Assembly: GCA_022702705.1 (NCBI GenBank)
Contig: CM040439.1
Span: 34,226,930 to 34,290,929 of the forward strand
DNA length: 64,000 nt
Direction: 5' to 3'
From: Papilionanthe hookeriana x Papilionanthe teres
Taxonomy: Eukaryota; Streptophyta; Magnoliopsida; Asparagales; Orchidaceae
Shown here: in pieces, positions 45,901 through 57,900 of the stretch
Layout: each line of letters opens with the position of its first letter
Numbering within the stretch: the stretch's first letter is position 1
The notes under the pieces: model-generated
Seen by the model: only the letters and a program-made list of their open reading frames with translations
Databases searched by the model: none
What the model was told of the DNA's origin: nothing
Translations under genes and position numbers: made by a program

Positions 45901-46236
45901 GGAGCTTGGTTTAGGGTTGCGTGGCAATGTTTGAGAGTGCAATGTGCAAGTGTGTGTGTGAGCGTCACCCAAACTACCCGTGGTAAGTCCTAAAGCTTCG
46001 ACTATCTTGTAGGGAACTCGTCTTGAGCTTCCTAATGCTTCGGTCTCATCCTCCTAATCATTTAGAGGTTAGACTTTAAGCATTTGAAAACTTTAAGTGA
46101 AGCAAAGAGGTGTTTTGATTTTCTATGGTGTAGGGTTCTATTGCTAGTCTTCTAAGATAATCACCAGGAAAGTCCTATGGATAGACCCTAGGATATTCTA
46201 AAGAGAGACTAGAACTCGACAAAAGTGATGTCAACA
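42943..46236 (-). repeat. Tat-R LTR, antisense and truncated
   Basis: Read on the minus strand from 46236, this starts TGTTGACATC and continues with a sequence alignable to the Tat LTR start (TAGTCTCTCTTTAG, then CTATGG...AGGACTTTC, then ACCCTACACCATAGAAA). It goes through the CCCAA-type block (plus strand 45760-44560 is GGG-rich), a GC-rich block (44400-44200), a second GC-rich part (43600-43440) and the TTCTCC...AGGAGAATTAAAACA region near 43210. It ends about 3.9 kb short of a full LTR, at the RTE LINE. A poly-G run lies near 44798. Confidence 0.75.
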
Positions 46237-47524
46237 AGAACTTATTCCAAAAACTATTAGGAAGATTTAGAACACTATTTTAAATCAACAATTTAATATC
46301 ATGCTTAACTTTTCAATTACTACCATATATACTGTTATTGTAGATTTTTGTTTAAGTATTTGTGAATTTGCTTTTATTACCTCAACTACTTTAGAAATCT
46401 TTTGAATATCTTTTATATAAAATGAGAAGTTAAAATTTGATCTAGTTATTTTTAATCCATTTTTTAATTGTTATACTTGCATATTGAGGATATAAAAATT
46501 CCTGCAAGCTTAATACTTATAGTTTTCAATTCCTACCCATGTATCTTTTTACTATTCTTAAATGTTTTATCATAACAAGAACTTTAAATTTTGGGGGGGA
46601 TGAAAAGCAATTTTCAAAGACATCAATTTTATTTGTTCTCAAATACATTAAAAAAAATTGATTGTGATTGAAAAATAATTATGTGTATGAAGTTATATTA
46701 GGGAAGAAAAATTTTAAATATATAAATGAGTAAGAGAATTTAGTTAAAATTTATAGTAAATATGAAAATTCTAAAGTTAAAAATTTCTTAGTAAAAAAAT
46801 GATAAATATTTTGTAACTATCTTTAGTAGGAAAAGTTGAATTTTTTGGAAAAACAGAAGGATTAGACTTTTATTTTTAATACTTAACTTTCTTTTATTGA
46901 AAATAATTTTCAAAAACTTTTATTATATTTCTAAGTAAAAGATATATATCTACCTTATGCTTTAGGAAAGAAAGGGTGAAATTCAAAATTATTAAATGCC
47001 TATCTAGATATAGTAATCATTGCCTATAAAAAAAATAAAAAAAAGAAGAAGAAAAAAAAAAGAAAAGAAAGAAGAAAAGAAAAAAAGAAGAAAATAAAAG
47101 TGAAAAATAGAATGTAAAAAAAGAAGGAGAAGCTTGAGAATTAAAGGACTTAATCAAAAATTGGTTCCACACCTGATCTTTCTATGGATAAAACTTGAGA
47201 AAATCTTGAAGCTTATGAATATAATATAGTTAGTACAATTATTTTTAATAAAAATTTTTAAGCAAGGAAAATAAAATATCCAAACCCTATAGATTGAAAA
47301 ATCTACAAGTATTTCTGAATAAAATAGTAACTTATATTTTTCATAAACATTTACTTATAAGATTTCTAAACTTTAAACTGGTCTCATTTATTAAATTTTT
47401 TTATAAATTGGATTACTACATTTCTAGAACAAAATGTTGGAAACTCCTAAAGAAACTCATCCACATAATTTGCTTCGTTTGATTTTATGTGATTATAGAT
47501 GTCACTTGAGGACAAGTAACATTT
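46237..47524 (+). other. Athila-1 3' non-coding region (probable)
   Basis: This AT-rich sequence has stops in all frames and an A/G-rich stretch at 47030-47130, then CACTTGAGGACAAGTAACATTTTAAG just before a polypurine tract. That last string and the A/G stretch are typical of the region between pol and the 3' LTR of Athila-type elements. No env-like frame is recognised. The junction with Tat-R at 46236/46237 is sharp. Confidence 0.5.
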
Positions 47525-47540
47525 TAAGTTTGGGGGATTT
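47525..47540 (+). other. Polypurine tract (Athila-1)
   Basis: AAGTTTGGGGGA precedes an LTR starting TGATATACC, the usual Athila arrangement. It would prime plus-strand DNA synthesis. Confidence 0.65.
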
Positions 47541-49279
47541 TGATATACCTAAAATATATAAGTAATTTTATACACATTTTTATACCTATTTTCGATGATA
47601 TCGCACTTTAATGGAATGTATTTTGTGCATTTTTGTTGTAGGTATGATTAAATTGATGATTGTGATGAAAGGAGTGAAAAATGACCAAATTTAGAGCAAA
47701 ATGAAGAAAGGTGCAAAATTGATTTGTGGTAGCTAAGCGCGTGGACCCACGCTTACGAACCAGAGCCTCGCAGCTATGCACCCAGACCTGGAGCTTACAC
47801 TCCAGCAGCCTCGCGGCTAAGTGTCGAGACCTCGCGCTTAAGACAGGAAGTTACTTTAGGTAAGTTATTTGATTTTTTTGTGCCATTTTGATGGGGTGTT
47901 TGAGGCATCTCTTCGTACAAATAGGGGTAACTTCTTATTGGCGCCAAAGTTAAATTAAATTACTCTTGAATGGATGCATTTCTTAGAGTATTCGTTGAAT
48001 CTGGACACAATTTGAAGTGACATTAAGGCAATTGTTGGAAAATTATAAAAAGAAGGCTTGGAAAATGGTTGTTGTTGGAGGGTGTGTAGTTTATGTTTAT
48101 TGTGTAGGAGAGTTTTTAGTAACACACCACTCCACTTCACCATTTCTACGTACTTTACTATAGTTTGTATTAGGATTAGAATAAAGATTTAGAGTCCTTA
48201 GAGTTGGGCGCCACCCTCTAAGGAGTATTGTAAGGAAAAACAAAGTTTTCAAAGAAACTTCAAGGGTTTGGTGGAGAGGATTTACATATAAGTCTTTATC
48301 TTTGTTATTAAATTTGATTTTTAATTAAGACTTCTTGTGTTTTCACTATGAATTCTACTTTTAAACCAAGTTGTGATTGTATTTTCTCCATGAATTATGA
48401 GTAGTTTTCTTTATTAAAATGATGAAGTAATTAAGTTGTGGAAGGATGTTATGTGAAGTATAGGAAATTAATGTTGGAAGAAGTTGTGATGATTCCAAAT
48501 CTTGCACTTCATTTACTTCTTGATTTGGCCAATTAAGATGTTAATATATGTTGTGAGAACATGAAAAACCGGTATGGTATTGTCTCAGTTAACTATTGGT
48601 AAGAATCACATGAGATTATATGGGTGAGAATGTAATCCATATGAATGAGTGCAAATAAATACAGAGATATATTTTGATGGGTATAGAATTAGAGGACTTT
48701 AGAGTGACAGACTAAAGCACCCAATTCAATTTATTGTTTTATGTTTTGATACGTGATGTTAGCCCCCAAACGGAGGGAGAAGAGAAAACTCTAGAGTGAG
48801 AGCTATTATCTTTTCTGCTTAGCCCGCCTTCAAGATTACTAAAACATTAGATTAACCTATGTTCTTTATAACATCTCTAGTAAGGGTAAGAATATAATTG
48901 CTCTTATTTTGCAAAACACATTTTAGATACTTACACAACAGATTTCCATGTCTTGTTACTAATTCATAATAAGGAAAAAGATATTTTATTTGCATTTGCT
49001 TTCATCTTACAAAAATCTAGTTAAATTAGTTGTTTGCTTTCATTTCAAATTATAAAAATTACCCAAAAAAATCGACCTTCTTTCTTAGAATATTATCTTT
49101 AGTTTGAGTGAGATCTTTCTTTAAAATTAAAAGGTTATTTTTCTGTAGTTTCTTTTATTTAACATTTTTCCATGTGGGTTCAATATCTCGGGGCTTAATC
49201 AGAAAGTCCTATTATACTTGGTAACGATACGTATACTTGCGTAGAATCTCATTTAAAACTCTTATTTATATTGGCATCA
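47541..49279 (+). repeat. Athila-1 LTR
   Basis: The LTR starts TGATATACCT after the polypurine tract and ends GGCATCA before a PBS-like sequence. It contains a GC-rich island (47725-47850) with repeated AGCTTA/CGCTTA words, a stretch alignable to the antisense LTRs at 51370 and 58600 (GAGTGCAAATAAATA), and the motif ACTTG...ATACGTATA near 49220, which is shared with the other Athila LTRs. No protein is encoded. Confidence 0.7.
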
Positions 49280-49285
49280 AGTTTT

Positions 49286-49300
49286 TGGCGTCGTTGTAAA
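49286..49300 (+). other. Degenerate primer binding site, Asp-tRNA type
   Basis: TGGCGTCGTTGTAAA follows AGTTTT after the LTR end. It resembles the Athila PBS TGGCGCCGTTGCC (complement of tRNA-Asp) with changes consistent with methyl-C decay. It is odd to find it after an LTR that also has a polypurine tract before it. Confidence 0.6.
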
Positions 49301-49369
49301 GGAATAGATATCATTAAAAAGAAGTATAAATTCAAATACAAAACGTAAGCATAAATATCAGGGATCAGG

Positions 49370-50494
49370 ATACTACTATAGGATATATTATTGGCTCAAG
49401 CATCTCAATCATAAAGCTATATATTGCATAATCCTTAAACTTCATTTTTTCGTCAAGAACCTCCTTTCTAAACTTCACATAACTGGGCATTTGTTCTAAT
49501 TCCTTAGCAAACGGAATATTTATAGTTAATTTCCAAAATTATTCTATAAAGCTTGAGAATTGTTAGTCTAACATTTCTATTATTATTCTCTGAGGAAATG
49601 GTAGAGGTGGTTTTTCAATATTTATCTTAGTTGAGGAAATATGTTTCTCTAATTCTTTAGGAATTTCTTTCATTGGTCTTTCAATTTCCTTATCCTCATT
49701 TATCAACTCAAAGTTTTTTGAAACATATCCTTCAATTTTATTCTAATTCTCAGTTCGATATCTTTATCTTGTTCACTATTATTCTCTTTAAGGTTTGTCT
49801 CAAGGTCACTAGGTAAAATCTCTGGGGGTTAACAGTTAATTAAATTAATAATCTGCCCCAGTTGGTTTCTAATATTCCTCATTGTTGCCCCTTGACTTTC
49901 CAACTAACTCTGCATTTTAATAACAAACGCCTCAAACAGTGACTCCTCCTCATTCTGTGGGTTGAAGTTAAAATTATGAGGAAAAGAAATTTTAAAATTA
50001 AAATTGTCCTGATTATTCTAATTACATATTTGATTAAATTTATTATATTCTCAAACTGGGTTTTCACCTCTAAAAATTTCATTCCAATTAAAGTTTGAAT
50101 AATTTTCCCAACTTTTATAATAATCAGAATAAGGATTGTGTATCTCATAGCTAGTTTCGAAAGAGTTAGTCTTGATCAATTGTCTAAATAATATTTTCCA
50201 TAATATTTGGGGGACTTAAGGATAACTTTAAATATATTAATCAAACTTTCTCGCAATATCTGCAACTTGAGTAGTTAAAATTGTAAGCTTATCTTCATGA
50301 AGAATCGCTACTTTCTTAGGGTTTACTCTTTTGAAGCTACTAGAATTATAATCCAAATATGAATATTCATTATATTATTGATCTGACATTTTTACATTAA
50401 ATGCATGGAGTCAATTCTGATTCATAATCCTCCTAAAAGCTCTCTCCAAATTCGAGTAATTTAATCCAAGATCTACAGCTCCTGAACTAGGCAT
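49370..50494 (-). pseudogene. gag: Athila-2 gag and start of protease region
   Basis: The frame begins on the minus strand at ATG 50494 with MPSSGAVDLGLNYSNLERAF, a typical Athila gag start. After an internal deletion of the central gag, it continues with RVNPKK, a TTQVADIARKFD stretch, NPYSDYY, LESQGATMRNIRNQLGQI, and towards the left LTINIPFAK and EQMPSYVKF. These match the better preserved Athila-3 gag (RVNPKR, ATLSRKIDQYG, NPYSNYY, QGVAMKNIENQLGH, LTINIPFVEALKQMPDYAKF). Stops and frame changes are frequent. It breaks off near 49370, close to the Athila-1 PBS. Confidence 0.75.
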
Positions 50495-50664
50495 ACAAAC
50501 CTAAAGACTTGACTAATAGAACAAATAAAAAAAAATATTTGCTATTTTGGATTTTTTTTGAAAATAAACATGTTAGTTAAACACACTATAATATTATAAT
50601 TTCCAAATCTAAGTCTTACAGGTTCAACTGAAAAAAAAATCTCCTAAATTTCTTACCAAAGCTT

Positions 50665-50680
50665 CCAGGCAACGGCGCCA
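50665..50680 (-). other. Primer binding site (Athila-2), Asp-tRNA type
   Basis: On the minus strand this reads TGGCGCCGTTGCCTGG, followed by the leader to the gag start. It is preceded by AGTTTT next to the LTR end, as in Athila elements. Confidence 0.85.
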
Positions 50681-50686
50681 AAAACT

Positions 50687-51648
50687 TAACCCGGCCCACA
50701 ATTACGTAGTAATTTAGCTTTCAGAAGATGACAAAAAACTTGACCCAATTTATATTTAGCATCTAGTGTTCAAAATTGAAATGTTATGAAATTTTGAAAA
50801 CAGTTTAAACTATAGGGGTACTACGCAACTATACGTATCATTTCAAGTAATATAGGGTTTTCTTTAAAGACTCCAGTATCGATCCCACAGAGAAGCGAGG
50901 TAAAAGTTCCTTTAGGCTGATTCAAGTCTACAACTATCAGATCTTAGTTTGGAATTTTTGAAAACTTTAGTTTTCCTAAATTTACTAATTTAACGCTAAA
51001 ATTATATTTAATAAAATTAAATAAACACCAACTCTATGGACACTTGCTAAAATTTGGAAAGATATTAATTAATTAAAATCCATTTCCCCTCGTGATGAGA
51101 TCATAATTAGTGTAGGAATAAAGTATTTAAAAATCAAATGTGGTATTGTGACAAATAGGAGCAATTATATTCTTTATCCTCTTTACGAGCGACAAAAACC
51201 ATTGGCTAATCCAGAGTTTGGCCCCTAAATGTGTGGTTAGGCAGGGAAGATACTTTCTCTTACTCAAGAGTCCCAAGTTCCTCTCACCTGAGGGCTAACA
51301 TCTCGCTTCAGTTTCCAAACATCTGGATCAAATTGGTGATTTTAGTCTGGCACCCTAAAATCATCAATTCTACGCACATCAAAGTTTATTTCTTTAATTA
51401 TTTGCACTAAACCCCATGGACTACATTCTCATCCATGAAATCAAATGTGGTTCCACATTTTTGAGATTACACCGCCCTCTCAACAAGCAACTCCACCTTC
51501 TTGCCTCGTTTCACTCCGTTTTAGCTCTATTTCGCTCCTCACTATTATACCTACAAGATAAGCATGAAAATAACCATTCTTTAAAAGGTAATTTTATTAA
51601 AAAAACATGTGATGGATGTAAAGGACAAATAAGCATAGAAAGACATCA
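50687..51648 (-). repeat. Athila-2 5' LTR, antisense (boundaries approximate)
   Basis: Adjacent to the PBS, this LTR shares with Athila-1 and Athila-3 the ACTTG...ATACGTATA element (near 50835), the GTGACAAATAGGAGC stretch (51146), the AACATCTCG block (51297) and the TTATTTGCACT stretch (near 51398). It ends at GACATCA (51648), which as a minus-strand LTR start reads TGATGTC. The left edge is clear from the PBS; the right edge is a judgement. Confidence 0.55.
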
Positions 51649-53397
51649 AAATTTGTCAGGTTACAATTTTCTTTCTTGCTAGTTTTGGCTCCAAATTATA
51701 CTGTTTTTGCTTCATTTTCTTCAAAACTCCATTTATTGGACCTGAAACCAATAATATGAAAAATAGCTTCCCTGAAAGTGCATTATCATTAAAAATAAGC
51801 CTAAAATGTATATATAAGAATATGCAATTTTTAAATGTGTCAGTCTTCAGCAAAGTAACCTGCTTGTTCCCAACCACTTCCAGCTTAATCTTAGCCTTCA
51901 TTAATAGTTTGCTAATAGGACTTCACCAAAGTAATTTAAACCCTTAGAATCTTACACATGCTAGTATTGTTGTCCATCTTTTTAGCCATTTTAGGTGGAT
52001 TAGTTCATGCTGTTATCCTTAGATGATTGAAGCCTAGGTTACTATGTATATGATTGAGAAATCTAACACTTCACTAGTGGATGTTGCTTTTAGATATTTT
52101 ATGTTGTATTTATCTGTTCTAATTGAGTCATTTTTTGTTATAATTAGTGCGTGGGATCATTATTTGCACCCCCTTCTCTGAATTGTAGAGCACCAAGATG
52201 CCCAATTTTATGAAAATGTTAATCATTTTTTATTATCCTCTTATTATTGATCGCTGCATTATTTTAATATGATAGTGGCCTTTTTAATCTAATTACTCCA
52301 TATTATCTCTAATTCATTTATAAATTTTAGTGATGGACCGTCTTTGTAATCCATTAGATTGTTTTTATCAATCCATTATAATTAGTTCATATTGTTTTTA
52401 TCAAATGCCAATATATTCTTGTAAATTCTGATAGATTTGAAGGTTAGTTGTTATGTTATTATATCAAATAGTTAAAATTAATTGTTTCAACATGAAATTA
52501 AGTCAGTGGTCTTGTGATTCTTAATAAATGAATGTCATATTACACCACGTTGGATTTCATTTTTGCACTTTGAAAACACTTCTTTAACTAAAATTTTTAT
52601 TTACTCTAGCTTATCTATTTAGTAAACTCTTTAGGAATGATATTTTTAAAATTGTACATGTTAGGCCTTCTATTTTTGAAGCGTTTGTTAAAGTAAATAA
52701 TAGTAAGAAAATTTTAGATTTTACTTAGATTAGCTAACAAAATATGTGGTTTCAACAAAATGTTCTAACGAAAAGGAGCCCAAGTTTTATTTTCGTTGCT
52801 TTTTCTTTGGACACGATTTTTTTATGAAAGATTTAAGAGTACGAGTTTTTAGCATCCACAAAACTCTTGGGCTTCTCTGGTATAGCTATTTACAATTCCA
52901 CGCCTTGTGTGTTCCCAATATATATGATCATAAAAATTCTCTTTATCTCATAATCATTCTCTCGCTGTTGTTTGTACTCCTTTGATAAATAAAATGAACT
53001 AAGATCTCTTCAATTTGAAGAGATTTCTAGTCTATTACTTCATCAATTTAGAAGTTAAAATATCAGTTAAATTGCAATGTAGTTACCTCTTTCAGAGGAT
53101 GAAGTGGTCATAATTGCTCAAGTAGTGGAATCAACCCCAATATTCCATATCCTAGAAAATCATGCTTATCGTAATAAATAGTTAAATTTTAAATTACCCT
53201 TCCTTTTTTTTCTCCCCTATCTTGCGATCTCTTACAACATGAGGCTTGCACCATATGCTCAACAATACTCTTAGTTTATATTTAATAATATCATATCACG
53301 AGATGATCTTGTTATTAATAGTTTAGACTATTTTAAACTATAGTTAAAGTCGCCTAATCCTTGATGAACTTCTCTATATTATGTCTACATATATATA
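51649..53397 (+). other. AT-rich stretch without recognisable gene
   Basis: About 1.75 kb of AT-rich DNA with only short frames. None has a recognisable motif, and I see no LTR ends, PBS or polypurine tract. It could be old retrotransposon remains or the original host DNA of this locus. Confidence 0.5.
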
Positions 53398-53955
53398 CTT
53401 TTTGGTGAAAAGAGCTCTCATGGCTCCCTACGTGTTAAATAAAATAAAAGTTACAAAGAGGGGAGGGGAGTGGGATCCCCAACTAAAAAACACAAAAAAG
53501 TACAATACTCACACCCAGGGTTCCCCCTCCCTCAGTACAACCCATGCAAAAAACTCTCGAAAAAATACAAGTATACCCCCAACAAAAAAGTAAACACCAA
53601 AAAAGTATACTTAAGAAAATAAAACATAATAGAAGATTTTGTATTGAAGGAGAAAGAAGATTCCTAAATACAGCTCCCAAACATCATACTAGCAGGAGAG
53701 ATCTTCAAGAGGAAGAGCCTGAAGCATCCAACAAATAATCCAGAGACATAAAAAGAATAGTGTGCAAATAATGAAGACAACCGGTTTGCCAGCAGAAGAT
53801 CGAAACTAACAAAATAGAGACCAACAAAATCTAGCCACAACCATTCAAAACAAAAGGAGAAGTAACAACCCCAAAGAGATCAGACAGCAGAAAAATAGAG
53901 TCGGAAATGGAAGCAGAAAAACAATGCCAACACAATAGGGAATCCCAGGCACAGA

Positions 53956-54880
53956 TCAATTTCTAATATAAGGAATATCCAACAAGTCCCCTTGTAGCAA
54001 AATATGAAGGGGCCTAGGGGGGGCCAAGCCTACCAACGGCTGAGAAATATCAAGCCTAGCCAGCCAGTTAGCAGGAGCATTGCCCTCCCTAAAAATAAAG
54101 TTCACATGCATATGAGGATTATAAGAAGAGACAAGATATTCAATCCTATTAAAAACCCCAATAAAATTCCAAAGTGAGGGAGTGAATTTGAAGATAATAT
54201 GAAATACGGCCTGGGAATCTTTTACAATGATAATACTAGCAAAGGAAAAAATAATAACCATCTTCACCGCCAGCAGAACAGCCCAGAATTCAGCCTCAAG
54301 AGGAGACTCGACTGCAACAGGGGAGGCAAAGAAGCATAAGGGGTGGCCAGCAGAGTTGCGGCAGCCCCCCTCCCCCTCCCCCATTCTAGCCCTATGAGAA
54401 AACCAACTTCTATCAACATTAAACTTGACCCACCTCCCAAAAGGGGGAGAACATCTAACAAATATAGGCCTCCTAATAGTGGAAGTCTTCTGCCTAACGG
54501 TGGACCAATTATGCATTTTAGAGAAATAGGAAATCACATAAGTCACAGTAAATTGAGGGGGTAGGAGTTGTACTTCCGCAATTTCTAGCAGTCCGTATAA
54601 ACCAAAGTACAATAAAAGGAAGACGAGAGATATTTGGCTCAAAATGAGCACAAGACTTCCAAGCCTGCACGAAAGGTATCACCCCAGCAGTTTGAGGCCA
54701 GGAGATCCCAAGTTGATCTCCCAACATATTCCAAACATCCCTCAAGAAAGCACAATCAAAAAACAAATGAGAGGCATTCTCCTCATGAAGGTGGCACATA
54801 TAGCGTCTAGAATCAATTCTCAGACCTTTCAACTTTAAGATGTCATCAGTGGGGATGAGAGAGAACATAAACCGCCACAA
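53956..54880 (-). pseudogene. LINE ORF2: zinc finger and C-terminal RNase H
   Basis: The first part (54880 down to about 54700) has the CHLHEENASHLFFDCAFLRDVW pattern of the RT-associated zinc finger of plant L1 elements, with Cys, His and Cys visible. The open frame 54651-53956 then encodes an RNase H: FNVDRSW (first Asp, usually FNVDGS), EAEFWAVLLAV (Glu), VKDSQAV (second Asp), and a REGNAPANWLARL end where AD is usual. The active-site acids are thus present, but the flanking residues have drifted. The frame change between the two parts lies near 54650. Confidence 0.8.
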
Positions 54881-55083
54881 AAAGAAAGATATAAAAGGAG
54901 ATCAGTACTTATGCCAGACATAATTAGCGCACTCCCACTTAGGGAAAGTATGTAACTTTTTATAAAGGAACTTTGAAACCGAGACAGTAGAGTTGAATTT
55001 CCAGTGAGGTGTATCTTTACGATGAGATGCAACAGGAATTTGAGAAATTTGATTAGCATATTCACCAAACAATTTTCTCACTA

Positions 55084-55558
55084 TCACCATGTCCCAAACA
55101 CCCCAGACCAACAATCAAAAACAGTGAGATGCACCATACCAAAAATAGGGGAAAGTTCATGAGGGGGAATCATTCCCCAATGATCATGCCATATAGATAT
55201 TTTACCCTCTCCCAAATCCCAAAACATTAAATCTTGAGCCAAGTCTCTAGCTTTGAGAATAGATTTCCAACTTTTAGAATCCCTCACCCTCCACATAACC
55301 ACAGAAGGGTGACTGGTATGACAATATTTGTTGCATAAACTTAGCCCACAAAGAATCCCCCTTACGAAATTGAAACCATAATTTACACATATTAAGCTGT
55401 GCAATATGGTCAAGTCCCCTGAATCCAAGCACCCCAGAATCCAGAGGTTTACAAAGTTTATGCCAAGTAGTCCAAACCTTCCTATTTCTATCAGCAGTCC
55501 AAAGGAATCTATTAAAACAGTGCTCAATCAAGTTTTGAGTGTTCTTTTTGAGATTCAA
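55084..55558 (-). pseudogene. LINE ORF2: RT-zinc finger connecting region
   Basis: Two overlapping frames (55558-55274 and 55527-55084) contain NRFLWTADRNRKVWTTWHKL, then GFRGLDHIAQLN, and WSVRDSKSW-like and DLMFWDLGEGKISIWHDHWG stretches, the usual string after the L1 RT core in plants. The frame is shifted once. There are no catalytic residues in this part. Confidence 0.7.
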
Positions 55559-55559
55559 T

Positions 55560-56765
55560 ACTTACAAAGCATAAAGAGGGAAACTAGTTAATACACTTTT
55601 AAGTAAAGTGAGTTTCCCCCCATTGGAGACAAAAATATTTCTCCAATCCACAATACGACTCTTAATTTTAGCCACCACATCATCCATTTGACACTGTTTT
55701 CTTCTCCCCCTCAATAAGTTTATGCCAAGATACTTTAAAGGCAAACTGGCCCTCACGTACCCAAAATAATCAACAACCCAATTGCATAAAGATGTGCCAA
55801 AAGATTTACAAAAGAAAATTTGACACTTAGCATCATTAAAAGTCAAACCTGAAACCCGTCGAAAATTATTAAGAACCTCCCGCAGCTTTTTAGCGTAAAT
55901 CTTGCTAGAATTGGAGAAGACTATGGCATCATCAACATAAGCCGGGTGACTTACTAATACCTTTCGACTTGTGACAAAACCGCATATAGGGGTGACTTTC
56001 CTGCATAGAGTTGATCAGCCGAGATAGGTAATCAAAAGCAATTATAAAAATGGTAGAGGATAGGGGGTTCCCCTGAGGAATACCCCTATGGGAGGAAAAT
56101 AAACCAAAAGAGGAACCATTCACAAGAACACTATAATAATTGTTCTCGAGCCACCACTTGATCAAATGACAAAATTGATCCTGAAAACCGCTAGCTTTTA
56201 AAATGTTAACAATGAACCTCAAATCCAAGTTGTCATAAGCCTTCTTCAGATCTGGTTTAACTACCATATTGCCTCCTATACATTTCTTATCAAGGTCGTC
56301 CATTAATTCTTGAGCTAACAATATATTATCAGAAATACCCCTCTCTCTAACAAAACAAGACTATTGAGGAGAAATAATATGAGGGAGATGTGATTGTATT
56401 GTAGCAACAAGAAGCTTATTGATCACTTTAGATATAATAACGATCAAAGAGATAGGTCTAAAATTATCCCAATTCATTATGTCATTAGACTTGGGGATGA
56501 GAATAATCAAAGCTAAGGATAAGAATTTACCACTTTCATCTCCAAGGAAAAAACTTGGGATGGCTTGCACTACCTCCTTCTTAACAATCTCCCAACAGTG
56601 TACATAGAAATGAGAAGTGAAGCCATCAGGGCCCGAGGATTTGTTGGAGTTAATGTCCTTAATGGTAGAGAAAATCTCTCCCTCATTAGGAACTTTGGTG
56701 AATGTAAACCCTTTCCTTATCAAATAGAGAAGAGATAACAGGGAACACTTCTCTCTCAGCAGCAA
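55560..56765 (-). pseudogene. LINE ORF2: reverse transcriptase
   Basis: The RT blocks on the minus strand are a GPDGFTSHFYVHCWE segment, LALIILIPKSND and NFRPISLIVIISKVINKLL (56765-56361), then MVVKPDLKKAYDNLDLRF, SHRGIPQGNPLSSTIFIIAFDYL (56321-55932), the active site AYVDDAIVFSN with YVDD at 55928-55939, and FNDAKCQIFFCKSFGTS, GINLLRGRR (55846-55562). The first catalytic Asp lies in DLKKAYD. One break lies near 56345 between the two RT halves; the YVDD segment is in a different frame from the preceding block. Confidence 0.85.
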
Positions 56766-56812
56766 AAAAGGTTTTTGAAACAGCTAAGGGCACTATTACC
56801 AATGTCATCTTC

Positions 56813-57184
56813 CTAAATCAGAATATTACCCAAATGATCCTTAATCTTAATGATAGATTTAATATTCCTCTTGTGCTTAATAGATGCATGGAAATATCTA
56901 GTATTACGATCCCCATTAATAAAAATTGTGTCATTAGCTTTCTGCTGGAGAAACCTCTCCTCAACATTAATGGCATGAAGAAGAGAAGACTGAGTCGTAG
57001 TAACCTCCTCCATTAACAACGGGTTGTTAACCAACTCAGCTTCCAGAGAATCCACTAATTTTTTAGCCTCAATAACTTTATTATGAATGTTTCCAAACAC
57101 CTGAATATTCCATCTTTTTAAAGCCTCCACAACTTTCTTATGTAGTTTCCAGAGATGATACCAAGAATTTCCAGCCACCTGCAC
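56813..57184 (-). pseudogene. LINE ORF2: endonuclease-RT linker
   Basis: An open frame contains WYHLWKLHKKVVEALKRWN, IHNKVIEAKKLVDSLEAE and RNTRYFHASIKHKRNIKSII. The RNTRYFH motif is conserved in plant L1 ORF2 proteins just before the RT. It is probably alpha-helical. Confidence 0.75.
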
Positions 57185-57189
57185 CTGGC

Positions 57190-57900
57190 AGTTCTACTTT
57201 ACCAACTGAAGAAAAGAATAATGTGAAGACCAGATATTCAAAAATTTAAATATGTAAATAGCAGGGTTTTTAGTGAAAGCAAGAGTAAGTAAGATTGGGT
57301 TACGATCAGAAGCAGCAAAACTTAGATGTTGCACTTTAGCTATAGTAAAGAAATCCATAAAATGATGATTTGCAAAATACCAATCCAATCTTTAAGCCAA
57401 CGAGCCCCTTCTCCAAGTAGATTGTGGTCCCTGAAAACCCAATTCAAAAGCTCGCCTCATAAATAGCATCACCAAACCTATTAATAAGATTCATATCACA
57501 TGCCCGGCCTCCTCTCCTTTCCTCTGGTTTCATAATCATATTGAAGTCACTTCCCACCAATTACTTGTCATCCAGATCATTACCCCATCTAATCATGTTA
57601 TCCCAGAGCAAATTTCTCTCGGAGCAAAGGGAAATAGCATAAATAAAACGAGCCCAACCCTAAATCTCTTCTAATCGAAAATGAGTGAGCACAAACTGAT
57701 TTTCATCCTCCACCACATCTAATCGGATGTTGCATTTCCGTAACACCCAAATTTTGTTGTTCTTTTTGAAATAATGATGATAATTCTTAAACCTTCTGAC
57801 CACCTTATCTCTATTAACCTTGACTAAAGGTTCCAATAAAGCAAAAATGTAAGGTTTATGGACCCTGCAAAGATTTATAATCTTATTAAGGGAGGTGACC
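57190..57900 (-). pseudogene. LINE ORF2: endonuclease, N-terminally truncated
   Basis: On the minus strand from 57900, the translation begins inside the AP-type endonuclease with VNPPVTSLNKIINLCRVHKP, then IFALLEP, which holds the catalytic Glu. It goes on to FVLTHFRLEEI, GSDFNMIMKPEERRGG (the GDFN catalytic Asp and Asn) and WYFANHHFMDFF near the end. Stops occur near 57660 and 57565. The usual first strand (WN-RGL type) is missing, which marks the truncation point. Confidence 0.75.

Noticed and set aside
46237..47540. An env-like gene before the Athila-1 LTR
   Set aside because: There are only short frames and no signal peptide or membrane segment of convincing length.
51416..52985. Short open frames in the AT-rich stretch (for example 51416-51682 and 52746-52985)
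   Set aside because: They are under 100 residues, have no motif or conservation visible, and the first lies inside the Athila-2 LTR.
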